Of a stretch of DNA of 64,000 nt, positions 1-9,869 are shown piece after piece; the first letter of the stretch is position 1; every line of letters starts with the position of its first letter. The notes under the pieces were generated by a model that saw only the letters and a program-made list of their open reading frames with translations, did not search any database and was not told the origin of the DNA. Made by a program: the position numbers and the translations under genes. Source of the DNA: Curtobacterium flaccumfaciens UCD-AKU (GTDB taxonomy: Bacteria > Actinomycetota > Actinomycetes > Actinomycetales > Microbacteriaceae); assembly GCF_000349565.1 (NCBI RefSeq), contig NZ_KB714620.1:45596-109595 (forward strand). Reading direction: 5' to 3'.

Positions 1-1203
1 GTCGGTGCCCGCCGCGCCACCGGGTTCGTCAACGCCGTGATGCGGAAGATCGCCGCCCGCACCGACGACGAGTGGGACGCCCTGATCACCGAGGGCCGCG
101 CCGGGGACGCCCTGCTCGCCACCCGGTGGTCGCACCCGGTCTGGGTCGTCTCCGCGCTCCGCGACGCCCTGGCCGCCGAGCGCTCCCGCGACGAGCTCGC
201 CGCCCTGCTCGCTGTCGACAACGCAGCACCCCGGGTGCAGCTCGCAGCCCTGCCCGGATTCGCCACCGACGAGGACATCGCCACCGCGACCGCGCGCACC
301 GCGCCGGACGACGACACCGACGCCGCGTTCGCTGACGCGACCGGTGCGGACGACGTGCCCGCGGCCCTGGTGCCCGCCGTCGACGAACCGGAGGCCGACG
401 GCGCGACCGGCACCGTGCCTCCCGTCCGGTCCACCGAACCCGTCGTGCAGGCGGACGCCGCGCCGGTGTCGCCCGTCGGGATCCGCGGCATCTCCGGCGA
501 CCCGGCACGCGTGCCGGGCGTCGCCGCCGGGCGCCTGCGCGTGCAGGACGAGGGGTCGCAGCTCGCCGCGCTGGCGCTGAGCCGCTCGTCGGCCGTGCGT
601 GCGGGGGAGCGGTGGCTCGACATGTGCGCCGGTCCCGGCGGCAAGGCCGCGCTGCTCGCCGCCGAGGCGCAGCAGGGCGGGGCGACCCTGGTCGCCAACG
701 AGCTCGTGCCCGCCCGGGCCGGACTCGTGCGGAACGCCCTCGGCGTGTTCGGCGACCACGTGCGGGTCGTCGAGGGCGACGCCCGTCGGTACGGCCGCGA
801 CGGCACCGGGATGACCTTCGACCGCATCCTGCTCGACGCCCCGTGCACCGGGCTCGGCGCGCTGCGTCGCCGGCCGGAGGCCCGCTGGCGGAAGCTCCCC
901 GAGGACGTCGAGGAGCTCGCGGCGCTGCAGACCGAACTGCTCGACGCCGCCGTCCGCGTGCTCGCTCCGGGCGGGACCCTGGCGTACGTGACGTGCTCGC
1001 CGCACCTGGCCGAGACGCGCGGGCAGGTCGACGCGCTGATGGGGCGGCACGGTGACCGGCTCGAGCAGCTCGACACCGCCACGGTCGTCCGGGGTGTCGC
1101 CGCTCGTGACCCGGAGATCGCGGACGGCGCCACAGCGCAGCTGTGGCCGCACCGGATCGGCACCGACGCGATGTTCATCGCGCTGTTCCGCCGCGTCGAC
1201 TGA
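1..1203 (+). CDS. rsmB: 16S rRNA (cytosine-967-C5)-methyltransferase RsmB, 5'-truncated by window edge
   Basis: The reading frame is open from base 1, beginning with a GFVNAVMRK stretch typical of the N-terminal NusB-like RNA-binding region, so the start lies outside the window. The C-terminal half is a Rossmann methyltransferase: MCAGPGGKA is the SAM-binding loop, and LLDAPCTGLGALRRRPEARW and VTCSPH carry the two cysteines expected in the RsmB/NOP2 family. It methylates C967 of 16S rRNA in E. coli numbering. An acidic Asp/Ala/Pro-rich insert at about residues 105-160 of the visible part separates the N-terminal domain from the catalytic core and looks like a disordered linker. The gene ends 35 bp before rpe. 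Confidence 0.93.
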   Translation, partial: VGARRATGFVNAVMRKIAARTDDEWDALITEGRAGDALLATRWSHPVWVVSALRDALAAERSRDELAALLAVDNAAPRVQLAALPGFATDEDIATATARTAPDDDTDAAFADATGADDVPAALVPAVDEPEADGATGTVPPVRSTEPVVQADAAPVSPVGIRGISGDPARVPGVAAGRLRVQDEGSQLAALALSRSSAVRAGERWLDMCAGPGGKAALLAAEAQQGGATLVANELVPARAGLVRNALGVFGDHVRVVEGDARRYGRDGTGMTFDRILLDAPCTGLGALRRRPEARWRKLPEDVEELAALQTELLDAAVRVLAPGGTLAYVTCSPHLAETRGQVDALMGRHGDRLEQLDTATVVRGVAARDPEIADGATAQLWPHRIGTDAMFIALFRRVD

Positions 1204-1226
1204 GGCCCCGACGCGCGGCACGCCGG

Positions 1227-1232
1227 TAGGCT
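1227..1232 (+). promoter_or_regulatory. -10 box of rpe, leaderless type
   Basis: TAGGCT ends six bases before the GTG start of rpe. With the usual 6-8 nt from -10 to the transcription start, the mRNA would begin at or next to the start codon. No clear -35 is visible. The same arrangement recurs at many genes in this window. Confidence 0.55.
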
Positions 1233-1238
1233 TGCCCG

Positions 1239-1898
1239 GTGACGATCCGCATCTCGCCGAGCATCCTGTCCGCCGACTTCGCGAACCTCGAGCGTGAACT
1301 CCACCGCATCGAGACCGCCGACCTGGTGCACGTCGACGTGATGGACAACCACTTCGTGCCGAACCTGACGCTCGGGCTGCCGATCGTCGAGCGCCTGCAG
1401 CAGGTGTCGCCGGTGCCGCTGGACGTGCACCTCATGGTCACTGACGCCGACCGCAACGCGCCGAAGTACGCCGAGACCGGTGCGTCGAGCGTCACGTTCC
1501 ACTTCGAGGCAGCCGAGGACCCGGTGGCGACCGCAGCGGCGATCCGGTCGAACGGTGCCCGCGCGGCCGTCGCCGTGAAGCCCGGCACCCCGATCACCCA
1601 GGTGCTGCACCACCTCGACGCCTACGACATGATCCTGCTGATGACGGTCGAGCCCGGGTTCGGCGGCCAGTCGTTCATGCCGTCCGTGATGCCGAAGCTC
1701 GCTGACGCGCGCGCGGCGGTCGACGCCTCGGGGCTCGACGTCTGGCTCGAGGTGGACGGGGGCATCTCGGTGGACACCGTGCCCGAGGCCGTGCGGAGCG
1801 GTGCCGACACGCTCGTCGCGGGGTCGGCGGTCTTCGGCGGCGAGCCCGCCGCGCGCATCACCGACCTGCGCGAGGCCGCCGCTCGGGCACGCTCGTGA
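1239..1898 (+). CDS. rpe: Ribulose-phosphate 3-epimerase
   Basis: The 219-residue TIM barrel interconverts ribulose-5-phosphate and xylulose-5-phosphate in the cytosolic pentose phosphate pathway. Family signatures are present: [12 protein letters not shown] at the N-terminus, [12 protein letters not shown] (metal-binding His and Asp), [15 protein letters not shown] and EVDGGI with the second catalytic Asp. The length is normal. The GTG start is chosen because it begins the conserved [10 protein letters not shown] segment and sits just after a leaderless -10 box, with no ribosome binding site visible. It lies between rsmB and hisE, a common actinobacterial order. Confidence 0.96.
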   Translation: MTIRISPSILSADFANLERELHRIETADLVHVDVMDNHFVPNLTLGLPIVERLQQVSPVPLDVHLMVTDADRNAPKYAETGASSVTFHFEAAEDPVATAAAIRSNGARAAVAVKPGTPITQVLHHLDAYDMILLMTVEPGFGGQSFMPSVMPKLADARAAVDASGLDVWLEVDGGISVDTVPEAVRSGADTLVAGSAVFGGEPAARITDLREAAARARS

Positions 1899-1986
1899 CC
1901 GTGGGAGCGCCGGACGGTGCCGGCGTCGCCGAGGCGACCACCGCCTCCCGTCCGGACGGTGCGTCGGCCGCGTCAGCGGAGACCGG

Positions 1987-1992
1987 TAGCCT
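1987..1992 (+). promoter_or_regulatory. -10 box of hisE, leaderless type
   Basis: TAGCCT lies seven bases before the hisE GTG. Together with the conserved protein start it argues for GTG at 2000 rather than the longer open frame beginning near 1895. Confidence 0.5.
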
Positions 1993-1999
1993 GGACCCC

Positions 2000-2263
2000 G
2001 TGAAGACGTTCGACGACCTGTTCCAGGAGCTCACCGAGAAGGCGCGCACGCGCCCCGAGGGCTCCGGCACCGTCGCCGAACTCGACGCCGGCGTGCACCA
2101 GATCGGCAAGAAGATCGTCGAGGAAGCCGCCGAGGTCTGGATGGCGGCCGAGTACGAGGGCGACGAGCGCACCTCGGAGGAGATCTCGCAGCTGGTCTAC
2201 CACCTCCAGGTCCTCATGGTCGCCAAGGGGCTCACCCCGGCGGACGTCTGGCGACATCTGTAG
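2000..2263 (+). CDS. hisE: Phosphoribosyl-ATP pyrophosphatase
   Basis: This 87-residue all-alpha MazG-like enzyme performs the second step of histidine synthesis, hydrolysing phosphoribosyl-ATP to phosphoribosyl-AMP. The characteristic [13 protein letters not shown] helix with metal-binding glutamates and the closing [14 protein letters not shown] are intact. The open frame extends about 35 codons upstream, but homology begins at [14 protein letters not shown] at 2000 gives the usual stand-alone HisE length. It precedes hisG by 69 bp, a standard HisE-HisG pair. HisI is a separate protein here (3965-4363). Confidence 0.95.
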   Translation: MKTFDDLFQELTEKARTRPEGSGTVAELDAGVHQIGKKIVEEAAEVWMAAEYEGDERTSEEISQLVYHLQVLMVAKGLTPADVWRHL

Positions 2264-2332
2264 GACGCGCCCGGGCACAGCCCGCGCACCGACCTCGATC
2301 CGCCACGACCCCGACCAGAAAGCAGACCCCTG

Positions 2333-3172
2333 ATGCTCCGCATCGCCGTGCCCAACAAGGGCTCCCTGTCCGAGACCGCGTCCGACATGCTGCGTGAGGC
2401 CGGGTACGCCGGTCGCCGTGACCCGAAGGCGCTGCACCTGCTCGACGAGCGCAACGGCGTCGAGTTCTTCTTCCTCCGCCCGCGGGACATCGCCACGTAC
2501 GTGGGGTCCGGCGCACTCGACGTCGGCATCACCGGCCGTGACCTGCTGCTCGACTCCGGCTCCGAGGCGCACGAGGTCGACGCGCTCGGCTTCGCCGACT
2601 CCACCTTCCGGTTCGCCGGCACGCCCGGACGGTTCGCCTCGCTGCAGGACCTCGACGGCGTCCGCGTGGCCACGAGCTACCCCGGCCTCGTCGGAGCGTT
2701 CCTCGCCGAGCACGGGGTCACCTCGACGCTCGTGAAGCTCGACGGCGCCGTCGAGAGCGCCGTGCGGCTCGGGGTCGCCGACGCCGTTGCCGACGTCGTG
2801 TCGACGGGCAGCACGCTCCGACAGGCGGGCCTCGAGATCTTCGGCCCGGTGATCCTCGAGTCGACCGCGGTGCTCGTCTCCACCGACGAGACCATCGCCG
2901 GCATCGACGTGCTGCGTCGGCGGCTGCAGGGCGTGCTCGTCGCCCGCGGCTACGTGATGCTCGACTACGACGTCCCCACGGCACTGCTCGAGCAGGCGAC
3001 GGCGGTGGCGTCCGGCATCGAGTCGCCCACGGTGTCGCCGCTGCACGACCGAGAGTGGGCGGCGGTCCGCGTGATGATCCCGCGCGACGACGCGAACCTC
3101 ATCATGGACGCGCTCTACGACCTCGGCGCCCGGGCGATCCTCGTCAGCCCGATCCACGCCGCACGCCTGTGA
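2333..3172 (+). CDS. hisG: ATP phosphoribosyltransferase, long (hexameric) form
   Basis: At 279 residues this is the long HisG with a C-terminal ACT-like regulatory domain. It catalyses the committed step of histidine synthesis from ATP and PRPP and is usually feedback-inhibited by histidine. Visible motifs are [10 protein letters not shown] at the start, GITGRDLL, and the PRPP-binding region [19 protein letters not shown]. The C-terminal part ([17 protein letters not shown], then [13 protein letters not shown]) is the regulatory domain. An ATG follows a short intergenic region after hisE, and the stop overlaps the hisF start. Confidence 0.96.
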   Translation: MLRIAVPNKGSLSETASDMLREAGYAGRRDPKALHLLDERNGVEFFFLRPRDIATYVGSGALDVGITGRDLLLDSGSEAHEVDALGFADSTFRFAGTPGRFASLQDLDGVRVATSYPGLVGAFLAEHGVTSTLVKLDGAVESAVRLGVADAVADVVSTGSTLRQAGLEIFGPVILESTAVLVSTDETIAGIDVLRRRLQGVLVARGYVMLDYDVPTALLEQATAVASGIESPTVSPLHDREWAAVRVMIPRDDANLIMDALYDLGARAILVSPIHAARL

Positions 3173-3939
3173 CCACCGGCGGCGTGTCGGTGCGGGTCAT
3201 CCCGTGCCTCGACGTCAAGGGCGGCCGAGTCGTCAAGGGTGTCAACTTCCTCGACCTGCAGGACGCCGGTGACCCCGTCGAGCTCGCGGCGCGGTACTAC
3301 GAGCAGGGTGCCGACGAGCTGACCTTCCTCGACGTCGGCGCCACGGTCGAGAACCGGGCGACGATGTACGACACCGTGACCCGGACGGCCGAACAGGTCT
3401 TCATCCCGCTCACCGTCGGTGGTGGGGTGCGCAGCGTCGACGACGTGTCGCGGCTGCAGCAGTGCGGTGCGGACAAGATCGGCGTGAACAGCGCGGCCAT
3501 CGCCCGCCACGAACTCGTCGGCGAGATCGCCGACCGGTTCGGCGCGCAGGCCGTCGTGCTCTCGCTCGACGTCAAGCGGTCGGACCGGATGCCCTCGGGC
3601 TTCGTGGTCACCACCCACGGGGGGCGGACCGAGTCCGACCTCGACGCGATCGCCTGGGCACGCGAAGCCGTCGAACGCGGTGCGGGGGAGCTGCTCGTCA
3701 ACTCGATCGACGCCGACGGCACGAAGAACGGGTTCGACCTCGAACTCGTGGCCGCGGTGCGCGCGGTCTCGTCCGTCCCGGTGATCGCCTCGGGAGGCGC
3801 GGGTCGCGTCGAGCACTTCGCCCCGGCCGTCGACGCGGGTGCGGACGCGGTCCTCGCCGCCAGCGTCTTCCACCGTGGCGAGATGACCGTGGGGGACGTC
3901 AAGGCCGCGCTCCGCGCGACCGGTCACGCCGTCCGCTGA
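3169..3939 (+). CDS. hisF: Imidazole glycerol phosphate synthase, cyclase subunit HisF
   Basis: The 256-residue TIM barrel uses ammonia from HisH to close the imidazole ring, giving imidazole glycerol phosphate and AICAR. Hallmarks are [16 protein letters not shown] with the catalytic Asp, [18 protein letters not shown] and VIASGGAG. The GTG start overlaps the hisG stop (GTGA), which implies translational coupling. HisH, HisA and HisB are not in this window, so the histidine genes are split between loci. Confidence 0.96.
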   Translation: MTTGGVSVRVIPCLDVKGGRVVKGVNFLDLQDAGDPVELAARYYEQGADELTFLDVGATVENRATMYDTVTRTAEQVFIPLTVGGGVRSVDDVSRLQQCGADKIGVNSAAIARHELVGEIADRFGAQAVVLSLDVKRSDRMPSGFVVTTHGGRTESDLDAIAWAREAVERGAGELLVNSIDADGTKNGFDLELVAAVRAVSSVPVIASGGAGRVEHFAPAVDAGADAVLAASVFHRGEMTVGDVKAALRATGHAVR

Positions 3940-3949
3940 TCCGCCGCCG

Positions 3950-3960
3950 TAGGCTAGGAG
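3950..3960 (+). promoter_or_regulatory. Putative -10 box and Shine-Dalgarno before hisI
   Basis: TAGGCT (3950-3955) is followed immediately by AGGAG (3956-3960) and, after TCTC, by the hisI ATG. The -10 may allow a short-leader transcript inside the cluster. The AGGAG is a good ribosome binding site for read-through transcripts. Confidence 0.4.
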
Positions 3961-3964
3961 TCTC

Positions 3965-4363
3965 ATGACCGACAGCACCAGTACCGACACCGAGGCGGTC
4001 CTCGACCGCGCACACTTCGGTGCGGACGGCCTGCTCCCCGCCATCGTGCAGGAGGAATCGTCGAAGGACGTCCTCATGCTCGGCTACATGGACCGGGAAG
4101 CCCTCCGCCGCACCCTCACCGAGGGCCGTGTGACCTTCTGGTCGCGGTCGCGGAACGAGTACTGGCGGAAGGGCGACACGTCGGGACACGCGCAGTACGT
4201 CCGCGGGGCCGCGCTGGACTGCGACGACGACACGCTCCTCGTGACGGTGCACCAGGTCGGGGCGGCGTGCCACACCGGTGCGCACCGGTGCTTCGACGTC
4301 GACCCGCTCGCGCCCGTGACCATGTCCGCCCCGGCCGACGCAGCCGTGGAGGCGACCCGATGA
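3965..4363 (+). CDS. hisI: Phosphoribosyl-AMP cyclohydrolase
   Basis: This 132-residue zinc enzyme opens the adenine ring of phosphoribosyl-AMP, the third histidine step. The signature VTFWSRSRNEYWRKGDTSGH, the metal-binding DCDDDTLLVTV and the C-terminal GAACHTGAHRCF with zinc-ligand cysteines and histidine are all present. It is monofunctional, without a HisE domain. Its stop overlaps the trpE start (ATGA), so histidine and tryptophan genes are translationally linked here, as in other actinobacteria. Confidence 0.95.
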   Translation: MTDSTSTDTEAVLDRAHFGADGLLPAIVQEESSKDVLMLGYMDREALRRTLTEGRVTFWSRSRNEYWRKGDTSGHAQYVRGAALDCDDDTLLVTVHQVGAACHTGAHRCFDVDPLAPVTMSAPADAAVEATR

Positions 4364-5904
4364 CCGCCGCGACGATCTCCGAGAACCCGCACACGACCTC
4401 CCGGCCGGAGTTCGACGGTCTGGTCGACGACCACCGTGTCATCCCGGTCGTCCGCGCCCTGTACGGCGACAGCGAGACGCCGGTCGGCGTGTACCGCAAG
4501 CTCGCCGACGGCCGCCCCGGGTCGTTCCTGCTCGAGTCCGCCGGCCAGGGCGGCCTGTGGTCGCGCTGGTCGTTCGTCGGGGTGCGGAGCTTCGGCGTCC
4601 TGACGCAGGACGGCGACCGCGCGGCGTGGATCGACACCGGCATCGACGCCGAGCGGGCCGTCGGGTCCCTCGACGGTGCCCCACTGGACGTCCTCGCGCG
4701 GCTGCACGAGCGCTGGGCCACGCCCCGTGTGCCCGGCTCGCCGCCGCTCGTCGGCGGCACCGTGGGCTTCATCGGGTGGGAGGCCGTCCGGCAGCTCGAA
4801 CACCTGCCGAACGTGCCGCCGTCCGACTTCGACGTCCCCGGACAGGCGCTGTCGTTCGTCTCCGAGCTCGCCGCCCTCGACCACCGCACCGGGCTCGTGC
4901 TGCTCGTCGCGAGCGTGCTGAACGACGGCACGGACGACGCCGATGCCCTGTGGGCGGACGCGCAGCAGCGCCTCGACCGCATGCAGGGCGACCTGGTGCA
5001 GCCGAGCGTCGCGACCGTCGCCGAGGCGTTCGAGATCGCGGAGCCGACCCCGACGCACCGGACGAGTCCGGCCGACTACATGGCCGCCGTCGAGCGGTCG
5101 AAGGACTTCATCCGCGACGGCGACGTGTTCCAGGTCGTCATCTCGCAGCGGTTCGACCACGAGGTGACGGCCGACCCGCTCGACGTCTACCGCGTGCTCA
5201 GGACCCTGAACCCGAGCCCGTACATGTACTTCCTGGCGCTGGCGGACACCGCCGACGAGCGGTTCTGGATCGTCGGCGCCTCGCCCGAGGCGCTGGTGAA
5301 GGTGCAGGGCGACCACGCCGTCACCCACCCGATCGCCGGGTCCCGCCCGCGTGGTGCCACGCCCGAAGAGGACGTCCGCCTCGGCGAGGACCTGCTCGGC
5401 GACCCGAAGGAGCGCGCGGAGCACCTGATGCTCGTCGACCTGTCCCGCAACGACCTGCAGAAGGTGTGCGAGCCGGGCACGGTCGCCGTCACCGAGTTCA
5501 TGACGGTCGAGCGGTTCAGCCACATCATGCACCTGGTGTCGAGCGTCGAGGGCCGCATCCGTCCCGAGGCCTCGGCGATCGACGTGTTCCGGGCGACGTT
5601 CCCGGCAGGCACGCTCTCGGGCGCGCCGAAGCCCCGAGCGCTCCAGATCATCGACGAGCTCGAGCCCGCCAAGCGTGGTGCGTACGCCGGTGTCGTGGGC
5701 TACTTCGACTTCGCCGGGGACGCCGACCTGGCGATCGCGATCCGCACCGCCCTGATCAAGGACGGCGTCGCCCGCGTGCAGGCCGGGGCCGGCCTCGTGG
5801 CCGACTCCGACCCGGAGACCGAGCACGTCGAGGCGGTCAACAAGGCCGCGGCCCCGTTGCGTGCCGTCGCGACGGCGAACCGGATGCGCGAGGTCCGTTC
5901 GTGA
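4360..5904 (+). CDS. trpE: Anthranilate synthase component I
   Basis: The 514-residue chorismate-binding enzyme makes anthranilate using ammonia from a TrpG subunit that is not encoded nearby. The N-terminal domain carries LLESA, part of the Trp feedback site. The catalytic half shows SPEALVKVQGDHAVTHPIAGSR, LMLVDLSRNDLQKVC, HIMHLVSSVEG, FPAGTLSGAPKPRA and the terminal QAGAGLVADSDPE. The ATG overlaps the hisI stop, so there is no room for a classical leader-peptide attenuator directly in front of it. Any Trp control must lie upstream or at the protein level. Confidence 0.96.
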   Translation: MTAATISENPHTTSRPEFDGLVDDHRVIPVVRALYGDSETPVGVYRKLADGRPGSFLLESAGQGGLWSRWSFVGVRSFGVLTQDGDRAAWIDTGIDAERAVGSLDGAPLDVLARLHERWATPRVPGSPPLVGGTVGFIGWEAVRQLEHLPNVPPSDFDVPGQALSFVSELAALDHRTGLVLLVASVLNDGTDDADALWADAQQRLDRMQGDLVQPSVATVAEAFEIAEPTPTHRTSPADYMAAVERSKDFIRDGDVFQVVISQRFDHEVTADPLDVYRVLRTLNPSPYMYFLALADTADERFWIVGASPEALVKVQGDHAVTHPIAGSRPRGATPEEDVRLGEDLLGDPKERAEHLMLVDLSRNDLQKVCEPGTVAVTEFMTVERFSHIMHLVSSVEGRIRPEASAIDVFRATFPAGTLSGAPKPRALQIIDELEPAKRGAYAGVVGYFDFAGDADLAIAIRTALIKDGVARVQAGAGLVADSDPETEHVEAVNKAAAPLRAVATANRMREVRS

Positions 5905-6599
5905 AGCGGTCGCGCCCGATCGTCGTCGTCGCCGGACTCCTGGTCGCCGGCATCATCATGCTCGCGTGGACCCAGACCTGGTTCACCGTCCGCCTGCACG
6001 CGGGAGCGGCAGTCACGTCGACGGTCGCCGCCGACGGCGCAGCGGTCGTGCCGCAGTTCACCGCGCTGGCGATCGCGAGCCTCGCGCTGTTCCTCGCGAT
6101 GACCATCGCCGGACGGGTGCTGCGCATCGTGCTCGCCGCCGTGGAGATCCTGCTCGGCCTCGGCGTGGTCGTCAGCGGCATCACCGCGGCCGCCGACCCG
6201 ATCGCCGCTGCACGCGGCGCCGTGGGCGAGGTCGCCGGGGTGAGCGACCTCGGCGCCGTCCGGAGCGTCGTGTCGAGCGTCAGCGTGAGCCCGTGGCCCG
6301 CAGTCGGCATCGCGGGCGGCGTGCTCGCCGTGCTGCTGGGCGTCGTCGTCATCGTGGTCCAGCGCGCCTGGCCCGGACCGAGCCGGAAGTACGGAGCCGC
6401 GACCGCCGGAGCCGCCGCCGCGGCGCGGGCCGCGGCACCCGTCGAGCGCGATGCGGTCGTCGACTGGGACGACCTGAGCGCGGGCGTGGACCCCACCACC
6501 GTGGACGGCGCGGGCGCGGGGGCGCCGAGTGACGACACGGTAGGATCGACAGGGCGTCGCTCGACCGACGACGCCGGAGCAGAACGAGGAGCACCGTGA
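5901..6599 (+). CDS. Trp-biosynthesis-associated membrane protein
   Basis: The 232-residue protein has four hydrophobic segments (near residues 7-25, 52-70, 75-95 and 133-153) and a long Ala/Asp-rich cytosolic tail. Location between trpE and trpC, and length, match the actinobacterial TIGR02234-type family (Rv1610-like); its function is unknown. The GTG start overlaps the trpE stop (GTGA). The tail after about residue 165 looks disordered and poorly conserved. Confidence 0.8.
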   Translation: MKRSRPIVVVAGLLVAGIIMLAWTQTWFTVRLHAGAAVTSTVAADGAAVVPQFTALAIASLALFLAMTIAGRVLRIVLAAVEILLGLGVVVSGITAAADPIAAARGAVGEVAGVSDLGAVRSVVSSVSVSPWPAVGIAGGVLAVLLGVVVIVVQRAWPGPSRKYGAATAGAAAAARAAAPVERDAVVDWDDLSAGVDPTTVDGAGAGAPSDDTVGSTGRRSTDDAGAERGAP

Positions 6600-6835
6600 G
6601 CAACACTGAGCCCGCAGAACTCGGCGAAGGCCACTCGCCGGCCGCCTGGACCGCCGTCGTGATCATGCTGATCGGATTCGCGGCAGGCACGCTGTTCTTC
6701 TGGTTCGACCAGCCGTGGGGCGTCTGGGCCTCCGCTGGCGTCGTCCTCATCGGCCTCATCGTCGGTGGCGTGATGAAGAAGGCCGGCTACGGCGTCGACG
6801 GTCCGAAGTTCGTCCCCAAGCACCACGGCGAGTAG
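6596..6835 (+). CDS. HGxxPAAW-family small membrane protein
   Basis: The 79-residue protein contains the family motif GHSPAAW, followed by two transmembrane helices (about residues 20-38 and 44-60) and a C-terminal KFVPKHHGE tail. This family is restricted to actinobacteria and typically sits in trp clusters; its role is unknown. A GTG start overlaps the preceding gene by four bases, and trpC begins ten bases downstream. Confidence 0.85.
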   Translation: MSNTEPAELGEGHSPAAWTAVVIMLIGFAAGTLFFWFDQPWGVWASAGVVLIGLIVGGVMKKAGYGVDGPKFVPKHHGE

Positions 6836-6845
6836 GGGTCTGCCG

Positions 6846-7640
6846 ATGCCGAACGTGCTCGAGACCCTCGTCGCCGGCGCCCTCGAAGACGCCGCAGCCC
6901 GTCGTGTCGATCGCCCGTACGCTGACGTCGAACGCGACCTCGACCGGGTGGCGTCGCCCCTCGACGCCCTCGCGTTCCTGAGCCCGGGCGACCGGGTGAA
7001 GATCATCGCCGAGGTGAAGCGCGCCAGCCCGTCCCGCGGGGCGATGGCCGCGATCGCCGACCCCGCAGGCCTCGCCGCCGACTACGAACGTGGTGGCGCG
7101 TCGACGATCAGCGTCCTGACCGAAGGGCGCAAGTTCCTCGGCAGCCTCGCCGACCTCGAAGCCGTGAAGGCCCGTGTCGGGGTCCCCGTGCTCCGCAAGG
7201 ACTTCATCGCCGACCCGTACCAGGTCATCGAGGCCCGGGCGTCGGGTGCCGACGTCGTGCTGCTCATCGTGGCGGCGCTCGAGCAGGCCCGCCTGGTCGA
7301 GCTGCACACGCTCGCCGAAGAACTCGGCATGCGCGTCCTGGTCGAGGCGCACTCCGGTGACGAGGTCACGCGTGGCCTGGACGCCGGTGCCCGCATCCTC
7401 GGCGTGAACGCCCGCGACCTCACCGACTTCTCGCTCGACCGCGACCTGTTCGGGTCGCTCGCCGACCGCATCCCCGACGGGGTCGTGCGCGTCGCCGAGT
7501 CCGCGGTCTCCGGTCCCGCCGACGTCGCCCACTACCGTGCAGCGGGCGCCGACGTCGTGCTGGTCGGCGAGGCGCTCGTGACGGGGAGCGACCCCGCCGC
7601 GACCCTCGCGTCGTTCATCGACGCCGCCGACCAGGCCTGA
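6846..7640 (+). CDS. trpC: Indole-3-glycerol phosphate synthase
   Basis: The 264-residue TIM barrel converts CdRP to indole-3-glycerol phosphate. Motifs: [13 protein letters not shown] with the catalytic lysine, [31 protein letters not shown] with the second lysine and phosphate-binding region, LVEAHS and [10 protein letters not shown]. It is monofunctional; trpF and trpD are absent from the window. It is separated from trpB by 127 bp holding a strong hairpin. Confidence 0.96.
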   Translation: MPNVLETLVAGALEDAAARRVDRPYADVERDLDRVASPLDALAFLSPGDRVKIIAEVKRASPSRGAMAAIADPAGLAADYERGGASTISVLTEGRKFLGSLADLEAVKARVGVPVLRKDFIADPYQVIEARASGADVVLLIVAALEQARLVELHTLAEELGMRVLVEAHSGDEVTRGLDAGARILGVNARDLTDFSLDRDLFGSLADRIPDGVVRVAESAVSGPADVAHYRAAGADVVLVGEALVTGSDPAATLASFIDAADQA

Positions 7641-7718
7641 CCGGCTCACCAGGCCGCCGAACCGCGGCCCGGTCCGCCCACGCATCGAGGCCGCCGACCG
7701 CGGCCGCACGTTCCACCC

Positions 7719-7748
7719 GTCCGACGCGGCCGACCGGCCGCGTCGGAC
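7719..7748 (+). promoter_or_regulatory. 13-bp perfect hairpin between trpC and trpB
   Basis: Arms 7719-7731 and 7736-7748 are perfect complements around a GACC loop. No U-tract follows. The stem ends about nine bases before the GGGAG ribosome binding site of trpB. It may be a weak terminator, an RNA-stability element, or part of a control structure separating trpC from trpBA. Confidence 0.55.
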
Positions 7749-7767
7749 TCGTCCCGGGAGACACATC

Positions 7768-8982
7768 GTGACCTCACTCCGCGACCTGCACGGCCCCTAC
7801 TTCGGCGACTTCGGCGGACGCTTCGTCCCCGAGTCCCTCGTCCTCGCGCTCGACGAGCTCGAGGCCGCCTTCCGTCAGGCCTGGGCGGACCCGGCGTTCC
7901 GTGCGGAACTCGACGCGCTGCACCGTGACTACACCGGGCGTCCGTCGATCATCACCGAGGTGCCGCGGTTCGCGAAGCACGCCGGTGGCGCCCGGATCAT
8001 CCTGAAGCGCGAGGACCTGAACCACACCGGCTCGCACAAGATCAACAACGTCCTCGGCCAGGCCCTCGTCGCCCGCCGCCTCGGCAAGACCCGCCTGATC
8101 GCCGAGACCGGGGCCGGGCAGCACGGTGTCGCCACCGCGACCGCCGCAGCCCTGTTCGGCATGGAGTGCGTCGTCTACATGGGCGCCGTCGACACCGAGC
8201 GCCAGGCGCTCAACGTCGCGCGGATGCGCCTGCTCGGCGCCGAGGTGATCCCGGTCGAGACCGGTTCGCGCACCCTCAAGGACGCCATCAACGACGCCCT
8301 GCGCGACTGGGTCGCCAACGTCGAGTCGACGCACTACCTGCTCGGCACCGTCGCCGGTCCGCACCCGTTCCCCGAGATGGTGCGCGAGTTCCACAAGGTC
8401 ATCGGCGAGGAAGCGCGCCAGCAGGTCCTCGACCGCATCGGTCGGCTGCCGGACGCCGTCGCGGCGTGCGTCGGCGGCGGCTCGAACGCGATGGGCATCT
8501 TCGAGGCGTTCCTCGACGACGAGTCCGTCGCGCTGCACGGCTTCGAGGCCGGTGGTGACGGCGTCGAGACCGGTCGGCACGCGGCGAGCATCACGCTCGG
8601 TCGCGAAGGCGTGCTGCAGGGAGCGAAGTCCTACCTGATGCAGGACGAGGACGGCCAGACCATCGAGAGCCACAGCATCTCCGCCGGGCTCGACTACCCG
8701 AGCGTCGGCCCGGAGCACGCGTACCTGGCGTCGATCGGCCGCGCGAAGTACCAGCCGATCACCGACACCGAGGCCATGGAGGCGTTCCGCCTGATGAGCC
8801 AGACCGAGGGCATCATCCCGGCGATCGAGTCGTCGCACGCCCTGGCCGGTGCCATCAAGCTCGGCAAGGAGCTCGGGCCCGAGGGCGTCGTGCTCGTGAA
8901 CCTGTCCGGCCGCGGTGACAAGGACGTCGCGTCCGCCAGTCGCTACTTCGGCATCCTCGACGAGAACGCGGTGCAGCTGTGA
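7768..8982 (+). CDS. trpB: Tryptophan synthase beta chain
   Basis: The 404-residue PLP enzyme condenses indole and serine. HTGSHKINN carries the PLP lysine, [10 protein letters not shown] is the active-site loop, and [12 protein letters not shown] is the phosphate-binding glycine loop. GRGDKD closes the conserved region. The start is GTG with GGGAG about eight bases upstream. The stop overlaps the trpA start, consistent with the alpha2beta2 complex. Confidence 0.97.
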   Translation: MTSLRDLHGPYFGDFGGRFVPESLVLALDELEAAFRQAWADPAFRAELDALHRDYTGRPSIITEVPRFAKHAGGARIILKREDLNHTGSHKINNVLGQALVARRLGKTRLIAETGAGQHGVATATAAALFGMECVVYMGAVDTERQALNVARMRLLGAEVIPVETGSRTLKDAINDALRDWVANVESTHYLLGTVAGPHPFPEMVREFHKVIGEEARQQVLDRIGRLPDAVAACVGGGSNAMGIFEAFLDDESVALHGFEAGGDGVETGRHAASITLGREGVLQGAKSYLMQDEDGQTIESHSISAGLDYPSVGPEHAYLASIGRAKYQPITDTEAMEAFRLMSQTEGIIPAIESSHALAGAIKLGKELGPEGVVLVNLSGRGDKDVASASRYFGILDENAVQL

Positions 8983-9773
8983 CCACGAACAAGACCGTCG
9001 CCCAGACGATCGACGCCGCCAACGCCGAGCGCGCCGGAGCCGTCGTCGGGTACCTGCCCGCCGGGTACCCGAACCTGCAGACCAGCGTCGACGCAGCCGT
9101 CGCCCTCGCCGAGAACGGCGTGGACGTCATCGAGTTCGGCCTGCCGTACTCCGACCCGGTCATGGACGGCCCCGTCATCCAGCGCGCAGCCGAGGAGAGC
9201 CTGGCGAACGGCTTCCGGGTCGCACAGGTCTTCGACGCCGTGCAGCAGATCACCGAGCGGGCCGACGTGCCGGTGCTCGTCATGACCTACTGGAACCCGG
9301 TGCTGCGCTACGGCGTGGACCGCTTCGCCGACGACCTCGTCGCAGCGGGGGCCGCCGGTCTCATCACGCCCGACCTCATCCCCGACGAGGCCACCGCGTG
9401 GACCGAGGCGTCCGAGCGCACCGGCCTCGACCGGGTCTTCCTCGCCGCGCCGTCCTCGTCGGACGAGCGCATGCGTCAGGCGGTGGAGTCCAGTCGTGGC
9501 TTCGTCTACGCCGTCTCGACGATGGGTGTGACCGGCGCCCGGGTCGGGGTCGACGTCGCCGCACGCACCGTGGTGTCGCGCCTGCGTGACGCCGGGGTCG
9601 AGCGAACCTGTGTCGGCCTCGGGATCTCGACGGCGGAGCAGGTCGGCGAGGTGCTCGAGTACGCCGACGGTGCGATCGTCGGGTCCGCGTTCGTCCGGGC
9701 CCTGGCCGACCTCGGTGTGCAGGGTGTGGCCGACCGGGCCGCCGACCTCGCCACCGGCGCCCGCCGCCGCTAG
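8979..9773 (+). CDS. trpA: Tryptophan synthase alpha chain
   Basis: The 264-residue TIM barrel cleaves indole-3-glycerol phosphate to indole, which is channelled to TrpB. The catalytic Glu and Asp lie in [42 protein letters not shown] and [11 protein letters not shown] are also conserved. The GTG start overlaps the trpB stop (GTGA). A 96-bp gap follows before lgt. Confidence 0.96.
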   Translation: MTTNKTVAQTIDAANAERAGAVVGYLPAGYPNLQTSVDAAVALAENGVDVIEFGLPYSDPVMDGPVIQRAAEESLANGFRVAQVFDAVQQITERADVPVLVMTYWNPVLRYGVDRFADDLVAAGAAGLITPDLIPDEATAWTEASERTGLDRVFLAAPSSSDERMRQAVESSRGFVYAVSTMGVTGARVGVDVAARTVVSRLRDAGVERTCVGLGISTAEQVGEVLEYADGAIVGSAFVRALADLGVQGVADRAADLATGARRR

Positions 9774-9869
9774 TCCAGTTCCTGTCGGGCCCGCGACCCG
9801 CGCTACAGTGAGCGAGGCCGACGCCACGTCGACCGCGCCCCGTCAGTTCCGAAAGGCGACAGCACCTCC

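Noticed and set aside
4250..4360. Tryptophan leader-peptide attenuator before trpE
   Set aside because: trpE overlaps the hisI stop and the upstream bases are hisI codons, with no Trp-rich short frame followed by a terminator.
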